Positions 18,148 to 24,449 of a DNA stretch of 40,233 bases are shown in pieces; the stretch's first letter is position 1, and each line of letters opens with the position of its first letter. The notes below the pieces were generated by a model. That model was not told the origin of the DNA and did no database searches. It was given only the letters and a program-made list of their open reading frames with translations. The DNA lies in contig JAGXKN010000032.1 of assembly GCA_018335195.1 (NCBI GenBank), positions 1-40,233 of the forward strand. The letters are read 5' to 3'. The position numbers and the translations under genes are program-made. Source of the DNA: Desulfobacterales bacterium. Its GTDB lineage: Bacteria; Desulfobacterota; Desulfobacteria; Desulfobacterales; Desulfosalsimonadaceae.

Positions 18148-20385
18148 TTATTTTTTTTGCACCTGCTTGAGAAAGGCCGCGGTGAAATTCAGGGTGCCGT
18201 AATCGTATTTTCCGGCGAAAAACTCATAAACCGGCCTGAGATAGGGCGTTTCCAGGTGCTTAAAGGCGGCTGTGACTTCCTCCAGGGCTTGCCGGGAAAC
18301 CAGGCGGGCAATGTCGAGTTCGCCCTGCCGGACCCAGTGGGCCAGGTGGTTTTGGATGGTTCGGGCTGTAAGGCCGCGGGCCTCGGCAATTTCCTCCGGG
18401 GTTTTGCCCTGGTTGAAAAGCCGGAGGGTTTCGGTCTTGGTATCGGTTTTTTTCTTTGAGCCGGCCTTGTTTTTGGGCGCAGCGGCTTTTCCGGCCGCGA
18501 CGGATTCGCGGGCGTTTTCCGGCGGCCCGCCCAGATCCGCTCTTGTCAGCTCATGCCCGCCGGCAAATGAGTCGATCAGTGCCAGGGCTTTTTCGATTTT
18601 CTGCACCTGGCCGTAAAACTGTTGTTCAAGTGTGGTGATTTCCCGGATGTATTGCTTAAGACCGGTTTTCTGCGCCTTCAAATCCGCCTGATGCTGGCGG
18701 ATCCGCTCGCAGAAACCGGTCAGAATCGGTTCAAAATACCCTTTGGCCGCATGCACGCGCTGCCTGAGATGGGCCAGGTCATCTGCCCGTGTTTCTGCCA
18801 GGATCCGCTCGAGCTGCTTTAAGAATTTATCCCCCACGTCCTTGACCGGTTTGAGATCCGCCTGCAGGGTGCGGGCCCATTCCAGGTACTGCTGCTTTCT
18901 GGAATGCGCCGCATCCTTGGTATAGGTGCGCAGGTGGAAATTCACCTCCCGGGCCAGGGCATTGAAATCAAATGCCTCCCGGACGATTTTTCCCAAATAG
19001 GCAAGCGCGTGTTGGGCCAGGTCCTCTTCCAGGGCTTCGGGCTGCGCATTGCGGCGGGTAAAATCCGCCAGTGCCGGCTCCCGGGGAAATTCCCGAAACT
19101 CGAAGGGACTGGTAAGCACGAGCCCGTCCAGCGTGGTGAGCCGGGACAATGCCACGTAGACCTGGCCGGCGGCAAATGCCCGGGAGACGTCAATGATGGC
19201 CCGGTCAAAGGTCAGGCCCTGGCTTTTGTGAATCGTAATGGCCCAGGCCAGCTTCAGGGGAAAATGAACAAACGTGCCAACCACTTTCTCCGCGATTTCG
19301 CTGGTCTGCTTGTCCAGGGTGTAGCGCTTGTTCTCCCAGGTATACGGCTCTACCCACACCGAAGGGCGCTGGTCGGCAAAACCCACCTTCACGCCGTTTT
19401 CGCACACTTCCTCGACTTTTCCGATCTTGCCGTTGAAAAAGCGCTGCTCGCCTGTGGGATCGTTTTTGATAAACATCACCTGGGCATTTTTTTTCAGGCA
19501 AAGCTCAGGCTCGATCGGATAGGTGCGGGCATCAAAGGTGCCCTTGACCTCCGCGTTGTACCGGAAAATCTTTCCGGGCAGCTTTTCCAGCTCTGCCTGG
19601 TTGATCCGGTCGGCCTTGCGGTTGTGCGTAGTCAGATAAACATATCCGTCTTCCGGGCCGGCTGCGGATTCGTCCCGGCAGCGGCGGTTTAAGCACTCGA
19701 TGTCCGCCCCTGTGATCTGCCCGTCGCGCAGATGATTTAAAATGGAAATAAATTGCTCATCACTTTGCCGGTAAATGTGCCGAAGCTCGATGTATACCGG
19801 CTGGTGATCGGCCAGGGCGCGCGCGCCGAAAAAAAACATCGTTGGGTAATACGCTTTTAATTCCCGCCATTCGGCATCCTTGATCACCGGCGGCAGCTGC
19901 TGGAGATCGCCGATAAAAAGCACCTGGACACCGCCGAAGGCGGCATCCGGCCTGCGCCGGATCCAGCGCAATACCGCGTCAATGGCATCGAGCAGATCGG
20001 CCCGCAGCATGCTCACCTCGTCGATGATCAGCAGCTCCAGCTTTCTTAACATATTGCGCTTGGTGGCCTGCATTTTCAGGCTGCGGCGCAGGGCCCGGGG
20101 GGTGTTTAACTCAACATCGGGCGAAAACCGGCCGAAGTCGGGCTCTTCGGGAACAAAGGCGCCAAACGGAAGCTGAAACAGGGAATGAAGGGTCACGCCC
20201 CGGGCATTGATGGCAGCAATGCCGGTGGGGGCGGCAACAATGGTGTTCTTGTGGGTGCGATTGCGCACATCATGCAGAAACGTGGTCTTGCCCGTGCCGG
20301 CCCGGCCTGTGAGAAAAACATGACAATTGGTGCTGTTGACGTATTTCCATGCCAGTTCCGCGGCTTTATCATTCCACTGCGGCAT
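18148..20385 (-). CDS. Pif1/RecD-like superfamily 1 helicase with C-terminal helix-turn-helix (HTH_40-like) domain
   Basis: A 745-residue cytoplasmic ATP-dependent DNA helicase. Walker A is GRAGTGKT at residues 27-34, Walker B LLIIDEVSM near 120, motif III GDLQQLPPV near 165. The C-terminal UvrD-like part has IHKSQGLTFDRAIID and VYVALSRLT (near 395-425). These are the Pif1-type motifs. A charged helical middle (~470-600) leads to a Lys/Ala-rich linker and a final region (~640-745, GKTPEEIAEARGLTARTIQNHL) resembling the HTH_40 domain of RecQ-like helicases. The ATG has GAGG seven bases upstream. Substrate is unknown; roles in replication fork, recombination or G-quadruplex handling are typical of the family. 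No operon partners are evident. Confidence 0.9.
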   Translation of the reverse strand: MPQWNDKAAELAWKYVNSTNCHVFLTGRAGTGKTTFLHDVRNRTHKNTIVAAPTGIAAINARGVTLHSLFQLPFGAFVPEEPDFGRFSPDVELNTPRALRRSLKMQATKRNMLRKLELLIIDEVSMLRADLLDAIDAVLRWIRRRPDAAFGGVQVLFIGDLQQLPPVIKDAEWRELKAYYPTMFFFGARALADHQPVYIELRHIYRQSDEQFISILNHLRDGQITGADIECLNRRCRDESAAGPEDGYVYLTTHNRKADRINQAELEKLPGKIFRYNAEVKGTFDARTYPIEPELCLKKNAQVMFIKNDPTGEQRFFNGKIGKVEEVCENGVKVGFADQRPSVWVEPYTWENKRYTLDKQTSEIAEKVVGTFVHFPLKLAWAITIHKSQGLTFDRAIIDVSRAFAAGQVYVALSRLTTLDGLVLTSPFEFREFPREPALADFTRRNAQPEALEEDLAQHALAYLGKIVREAFDFNALAREVNFHLRTYTKDAAHSRKQQYLEWARTLQADLKPVKDVGDKFLKQLERILAETRADDLAHLRQRVHAAKGYFEPILTGFCERIRQHQADLKAQKTGLKQYIREITTLEQQFYGQVQKIEKALALIDSFAGGHELTRADLGGPPENARESVAAGKAAAPKNKAGSKKKTDTKTETLRLFNQGKTPEEIAEARGLTARTIQNHLAHWVRQGELDIARLVSRQALEEVTAAFKHLETPYLRPVYEFFAGKYDYGTLNFTAAFLKQVQKK

Positions 20386-20396
20386 AATCAGACCTC

Positions 20397-20420
20397 AAAA
20401 AGGGGACAGATCTATTTTTT
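20397..20420. repeat. Left inverted repeat of the RAYT module
   Basis: AAAAAGGGGACAGATCTATT followed by a T run. It is the inverted partner of 21162-21188 and also overlaps the last codons of the transposase relic. Confidence 0.75.
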
Positions 20421-21101
20421 CTTTGGCCTGCCGGGGGCCCGCAGTTCAATCCGGCGACCGGTTTGCCGCGAGATTTCCTGCTCAATCTGCCGGCTCGCGG
20501 TTAATTTTCCTCTCTGGGCAGCTTCCCGGATCAGCCCCGTTTCCTTTTTCTCAACGGTTCCCAGAAGCCATTTTCGATAGCGCTGTGCCCTGCTTTCAGG
20601 TGTTTTTCCAAATTCCATATAGTATGGGTCAAAGTCAAGCCATTCGCATTTTTTCAGCCCCGTGCGCACCCCGCAGCTTGACCAAGGATAGCGCGTAGAG
20701 TCCTCGATAAGGCCGGCACGCAATGGATTTAACTCTACATAGCGTCAACAGGCAAGCAGATATTCATTTGCAGCAATCGGACTGGATTTAAAGCGGCCCT
20801 CCCAAAGGGTGCCGCTTCTCTTTGTTTTTTTATTGACATATCGGGTCTGGCGGCCGGCAAGGTGCTTCATGAGCCGACTCAGGTTCTCCGGCGCATCTCC
20901 CGGATCAATGACAAGGTGCACATGGTTGGGCATAAGACAATAGGTATACACCCTGCACGCGAACTCGAATTTTAACTCCTCGAGATTTTTCAAATAAAAT
21001 CGATAATCCCCTTCTCCGGCAAAAACTGCCTGCCGGTTGTGCCCCCGTTGGATAATATGATGCGGAAAGTTGGCAAGAAGTAATCGCTTTTCCCTAGGCA
21101 T
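20412..21101 (-). pseudogene. REP-associated tyrosine transposase (RAYT, Y1_Tnp/IS200-like), interrupted by an in-frame TGA
   Basis: Conceptual product of about 229 residues starting MPREKRLLLANFPHHIIQRG, a typical RAYT N-terminus. The HUH motif is PNHVHLVI, and the catalytic-tyrosine region reads RYVNKKTKRSGTLWEGRFKS. The frame is stopped by TGA at 20747-20745 (codons Leu-Leu-Ala-Cys-stop-Arg-Tyr-Val-Glu-Leu-Asn-Pro), then continues in frame to TAG at 20412 with RAGLIEDSTRYPWSS. Relatives commonly have Cys or another residue at that place, so a single TGC-to-TGA change would explain it. The ATG at 21101 fits homologues better than a longer frame to 21308, which only translates the flanking repeat. 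No good ribosome binding site is seen. Read-through as selenocysteine cannot be excluded, but no SECIS-like hairpin is apparent. Confidence 0.8.
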
Positions 21102-21161
21102 ATATTGCGCATATCGTTTATCCACTGGAATGTCAAAAAATTTCCCTTTACTTAAAAAATC

Positions 21162-21188
21162 AAAAAAAATAGATCTGTCCCCTTTTTT
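21162..21188. repeat. Right inverted repeat of the RAYT module
   Basis: An A run, ATAGATCTGTCCCC and a T run, the reverse complement of 20397-20420 apart from run lengths. It lies 60 bases upstream of the transposase start. Confidence 0.75.
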
Positions 21189-21353
21189 CAGCAATTGATC
21201 CGGCCGATAACGGGCTGCGGTGTCTTCCAGGGGGTGAAAAAGCGATTTGCAGCATATTCCTCCGCCGGCTGCAGGATCGTAGAAAACCCCGATGCCCGGC
21301 TCCGGCATTGATTGAATCCGGCTTGGTCCTTGACGAGCGGCACGGGATATCGT

Positions 21354-22340
21354 ATGTTACCGCTTCATCAAGATGTCGACATTTCCGGATATCCGCTTAA
21401 ACTCCCGGGCGGACCTCCGTGGCGAAACACTCAGGCAGGCTTGGAAGAATTGACAAAACTTTACCGCAACTGGTTTCTGGCCAGCCGTCCCTGGTCCTTT
21501 ATCATGACCGCGATCTCCATCGGGGTGGGCGGCGCCGTGGCTGCCATTGACGGGCCGTTTTCGTGGGGACTGTTTGCGCTCACTTTGGCGGGCGCGGTGC
21601 TGCTGCATGCAGCCACCAACCTGATCAATGATTACTATGACGTGCAAAGCGGGGTGGACAGCGCAGAGGTCGGCACCGCACAATACCGGCCCCATCCCCT
21701 GGTGGAAGGCAAACTGCTGCCGGAAAACGTGCGCAAAGCTGCATACATCCTGTTTTTTGCAGGAGCGCTCATCGGCCTGGGGCTGGCCGCCACCCGGGGC
21801 TGGCCCATCCTCGTGCTCGGTGTCATCGGCATTGCCGCAAGCCTGACCTACACGGCCCCGCCGATCAGCTACAAGTACGTGGCCCTGGGCGAATTTTCCG
21901 TGTTTCTCATGTGGGGTCCGCTCATGGTGGAGGGCACCTACTTTGTCCAGCGCCAGAGCTTCAGCCCGGAGGCATTGTGGATCAGCATTCCCTTCGGCGT
22001 GATCGTGGCCCTGGTGCTGCTGGCAAACAACCTGCGCGACATTTCCCATGACAAAAGCCGGCACATCCGTACCATTGCCATTGTCCTGGGCGCAAAAAAA
22101 GGGTTTTACCTGTATGCCGGGCTGGTAGCCCTGGCATACGCAAGCATCCTGATCATGGTGGGCTTCGGGGTGCTTTCTTTCTGGTCCCTGATCGTATTTC
22201 TCTCGCTGCCCCTGGCAGTGAAAATTTTCCGGATCATGGTAAAGAAAATCCCCGATGACGCAGATGCGCGTACCGCGCAGCTCGATACGGCATTCGGGAT
22301 TCTGCTATTGATCTCTCTGATTATGGAGGCCCTAGTTTGA
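21354..22340 (+). CDS. UbiA-family prenyltransferase, MenA-like (1,4-dihydroxy-2-naphthoate prenyltransferase)
   Basis: A ~328-residue integral membrane protein with eight or nine hydrophobic helices. The two Asp-rich prenyl-diphosphate/Mg sites of the UbiA family are present as NLINDYYDVQSG and NNLRDISHDK. The N-terminal RPWSF and the first motif resemble MenA, which attaches the polyprenyl chain to dihydroxynaphthoate in menaquinone synthesis, a pathway expected in an anaerobic respirer. Other men genes are not nearby, so substrate is an inference. The start is uncertain: ATG at 21354 lacks a good ribosome binding site, TTG codons at 21441 and 21450 would place the start closer to the conserved region, and a TTG at 21312 is the furthest. 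It overlaps the next gene by four bases (TTGA). Confidence 0.82.
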   Translation: MLPLHQDVDISGYPLKLPGGPPWRNTQAGLEELTKLYRNWFLASRPWSFIMTAISIGVGGAVAAIDGPFSWGLFALTLAGAVLLHAATNLINDYYDVQSGVDSAEVGTAQYRPHPLVEGKLLPENVRKAAYILFFAGALIGLGLAATRGWPILVLGVIGIAASLTYTAPPISYKYVALGEFSVFLMWGPLMVEGTYFVQRQSFSPEALWISIPFGVIVALVLLANNLRDISHDKSRHIRTIAIVLGAKKGFYLYAGLVALAYASILIMVGFGVLSFWSLIVFLSLPLAVKIFRIMVKKIPDDADARTAQLDTAFGILLLISLIMEALV

Positions 22341-22960
22341 GCCAATACCGGTTTAGCTGGAAACCCGTGGCAGCCACCATCGTTCTGGCGGCAGTGCTCT
22401 GGTTTGCCACATTTTACCTGCAGTGGGGCGTTTTCTGGTTCAAGATTTCGATTTCCGCCCTGGTGCTTGCGGCACTGTCGCTTACCCTGCAGCCTGCGGT
22501 TTTTCGCTTTACCCTGAACTGGCGCAGCATCTGCATCGGGGTTTTTTCGGCTGTTTTGCTGTACCTGATCTTCTGGGCGGGAAAGGCCGTTTCCACGGCA
22601 GTTTTCCCTTTTGCGGCAGACCAGGTCGGGGCCATCTACGGCAAGGGCGAAGGCACATCCACCTGGATCATCGTGCTGCTGCTGTTTTTTGTCACCGGCC
22701 CGTGCGAAGAAATTTACTGGCGGGGCTATCTGCAGCGCCATCTCATGGTGAGATTCGGCCGCCCTGCCGGCTGGCTTCTTGCAACCGCGCTTTATGCCGG
22801 GGTTCACGTCTGGTCGGGAAACTTCATGCTCATCGGGGCCGCAGGCGTTGCCGGGGCCTTCTGGGGCTTGATGTACTGGCGGTTTGCAGATATTTCCCCG
22901 GTCATTCTCTCGCATGCCATCTGGAGCACATTTATTTTCGCGGTCATGCCGGTGCCCTGA
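22337..22960 (+). CDS. CPBP family intramembrane metalloprotease (CAAX protease/bacteriocin-processing)
   Basis: A 207-residue membrane protein with about six hydrophobic segments. Family motifs are CEEIYWRGYLQ (Glu124, Glu125, Arg129), a His in ALYAGVHVWSGN, and LSHAIWS near the end, as in Rce1/CPBP glutamic-type intramembrane peptidases. The substrate cannot be predicted. The start is TTG at 22337: it overlaps the stop of the prenyltransferase gene, and GGAGG lies 8 bases upstream, a strong sign of translational coupling. Pairing with a prenyltransferase is suggestive, but the upstream enzyme looks like a quinone, not protein, prenyltransferase. Confidence 0.88.
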   Translation: MSQYRFSWKPVAATIVLAAVLWFATFYLQWGVFWFKISISALVLAALSLTLQPAVFRFTLNWRSICIGVFSAVLLYLIFWAGKAVSTAVFPFAADQVGAIYGKGEGTSTWIIVLLLFFVTGPCEEIYWRGYLQRHLMVRFGRPAGWLLATALYAGVHVWSGNFMLIGAAGVAGAFWGLMYWRFADISPVILSHAIWSTFIFAVMPVP

Positions 22961-22962
22961 AG

Positions 22963-23034
22963 AAGGGGACGTTCATAAAATTATAAATTTTCCGAAGACA
23001 ACTCGGAAAATTTATAATTTTATGAACGTCCCTT
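22963..23034. repeat. 72-base palindromic element between convergent genes
   Basis: The arms at 22963-22995 and 23003-23034 are complementary over about 32 pairs, with one extra G in the left arm and a seven-base loop. The outer part reads GGGGACGTTCATAAAATTAT. The stop codon of the MFS gene lies inside the right arm. The GGGGAC edge recalls the other palindromes in this window, but the interior is different. It may double as a terminator-like structure for the converging genes, although no T run follows. Confidence 0.85.
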
Positions 23035-24177
23035 AATGACAACCATGTACAGCGTAAACAGCAGCGGGATAAGGGCGGCAGCGCTTCCTGCAAAAAAAGC
23101 GCCCCGCACAATCGAATCCCGGACAAACAGGGCAAAAAACGGCGGCGAAACCGTCTGGCCCAAATAAATCAGCAGGGTGAAAACCGAAAGCACACCCGCG
23201 CGCAATTCCGTAGAAACCAGCCCGGCGGCCGCGGAATTCAGCGTGGGCATGAGCACGCCGAAGCCCAGGCCCCAGATTCCCATGAACACCAGCAAAACCG
23301 GGTAGGAAGGCGCAAGTCCCGAAAGCAGGTGGCTTGCCCCGCAGCAGGCAAATCCCCACAACACCCGGATTTCCTCCGGAAAGCGGCTGCTGAGGCGCCC
23401 GGCCTGAGAGGCCACCAGGGCCGAAACACCGGCAGCCACGGAAATGCCCAGCCCGGAATGCAGGGTGGTCAAATCGAACTGCTCCACCACCAGGATGGGC
23501 ATGTACACCACGATGCCGTAGAGCAGCACAAAACCCATGAAGTTGGAAAAAAACAGCCAGACGGCCCGGGTATGGGCAATGGCCCGAAGCGCCCGCATCA
23601 TGTAACGCCCGGTCCTGGAAGTGCCGGCCGGTTCCCGGAGCTTGAGCGCGGCAATAATGGCCAGCACGATGGCGGCCGAATGGATGTAAAACGGCAGAAA
23701 CCAGGCCATGGTGGCAATCGCGCCGGAAACAAAAGGCACCGTGGCATTGGTCAACCCCTGGACCGTGATCCGATAGCCCATGGCCCGGCTCCGATCCGGT
23801 TCCTGGTACATATCCCCGATGGCGGCGACCACGGTATTTAACATGCCGCCCACGCCGATGCCCTGCAGTGCCCGCCACACCAGTACCAGCCAGAACGAAC
23901 GGGTGAAAGTGATCAGCAGCCCGGCCACCCCAAAAAGCATCACCGCGGGCACGATCACGCGCTTTCTGCCGAACCGGTCGGCCACCGGCCCAAGCAGCGG
24001 CGTGGCCACCATGGCGGAAAACGTGTAAGCGCTCAGGGCCAGGCCCACGTTTTTGCTGGTAGCCCCGGCCAGGTTCATCATCTCCGGCAGGATCGGCCCC
24101 ACCAGGCTGCCGCCGGTAACGGCAAACATCACCACCGCCAGCAGAATCAGCAGATTGAAGTCCCTGAAAAACCGCAT
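23020..24177 (-). CDS. Major facilitator superfamily transporter
   Basis: A ~385-residue polytopic membrane protein with about 12 hydrophobic helices. The MFS loop 2-3 signature is GPVADRFGRKRVIVP, and helix 4 has WRALQGIGVGGMLNTVVAAIG. The overall look is of drug or metabolite efflux carriers of the DHA type; the substrate is unknown. The start is uncertain: ATG at 24177 puts the first helix about ten residues in, as usual, but lacks a clear ribosome binding site; ATGs at 24228 and 24252 are in frame. The last codons and TAA fall in the right arm of a palindrome, so the C-terminal IKGRS may have been set by its insertion. It is divergent from the molybdopterin oxidoreductase gene, with repeat elements between them. 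Confidence 0.87.
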   Translation of the reverse strand: MRFFRDFNLLILLAVVMFAVTGGSLVGPILPEMMNLAGATSKNVGLALSAYTFSAMVATPLLGPVADRFGRKRVIVPAVMLFGVAGLLITFTRSFWLVLVWRALQGIGVGGMLNTVVAAIGDMYQEPDRSRAMGYRITVQGLTNATVPFVSGAIATMAWFLPFYIHSAAIVLAIIAALKLREPAGTSRTGRYMMRALRAIAHTRAVWLFFSNFMGFVLLYGIVVYMPILVVEQFDLTTLHSGLGISVAAGVSALVASQAGRLSSRFPEEIRVLWGFACCGASHLLSGLAPSYPVLLVFMGIWGLGFGVLMPTLNSAAAGLVSTELRAGVLSVFTLLIYLGQTVSPPFFALFVRDSIVRGAFFAGSAAALIPLLFTLYMVVIKGRS

Positions 24178-24274
24178 GCCCCACCACGCCTGTTCACGGT
24201 ATATTCGCACAAAAACGCATTCAAACATAATAGAACACGCGCCAAAATGCAACGCCCGGCAAAAAGGACGATTT

Positions 24275-24328
24275 CCAAAAAGGGGACATATCTATTTTTC
24301 GCGAAAAATAGATATGTCCCCTTTTTGG
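24275..24328. repeat. Perfect 54-base palindrome, REP-like
   Basis: 27-base arms meet at CGCG (24300-24303). Each arm reads outward-in as CCAAAAAGGGGACATATCTA then TTTTTCG. It is the RAYT-end sequence with CATATC for CAGATC, duplicated head to head. It stands between divergent genes (MFS and molybdopterin oxidoreductase) and is followed by a T-rich run on the plus strand. Confidence 0.92.
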
Positions 24329-24358
24329 GGTTTTTGTTTTTTGGTGCGGATGTGGTAC

Positions 24359-24416
24359 AAAGGGGACCTGAACAAAATTCGCCATGGCTGAAAAATATTA
24401 AAAATAGATCTATCCC
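24359..24416. repeat. Degenerate copy of the AAAGGGGAC...AAAATAGATC element
   Basis: AAAGGGGAC at 24359-24367 and AAAAATAGATCTATCCCA near 24399-24416 resemble the two arms of the palindrome just upstream, with a diverged interior. It lies immediately before the AAAGGAG of the next gene, so it forms most of that gene's leader. Confidence 0.5.
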
Positions 24417-24449
24417 ATAGGAAGTGCCCATTCAGAGAAAGGAGCTGTC

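Larger units (their letters stand above)
20397..21188 (-). mobile_element. REP-associated transposase module with inverted terminal repeats
   Basis: A Y1/HUH transposase-like reading frame lies between two inverted copies of a ~24-base sequence: AAAAAGGGGACAGATCTATT at 20397-20416 plus T run, and its complement at 21162-21188. The stop codon of the transposase (TAG at 20414-20412) falls inside the left copy. Related palindromes without a transposase occur at 24275-24328 and 24359-24416, as expected for REP-type elements mobilised by a RAYT. Confidence 0.75.

Noticed and set aside
20745-20747. TGA in the transposase frame as a selenocysteine codon
   Set aside because: No stem-loop with the expected shape was seen just downstream, and RAYT relics with stops are common; kept only as an alternative.
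21101-21308. A 69-residue N-terminal extension of the transposase
   Set aside because: It translates the flanking inverted repeat (GDRSIFF) and unique upstream DNA; homologues begin at MPR near 21101.
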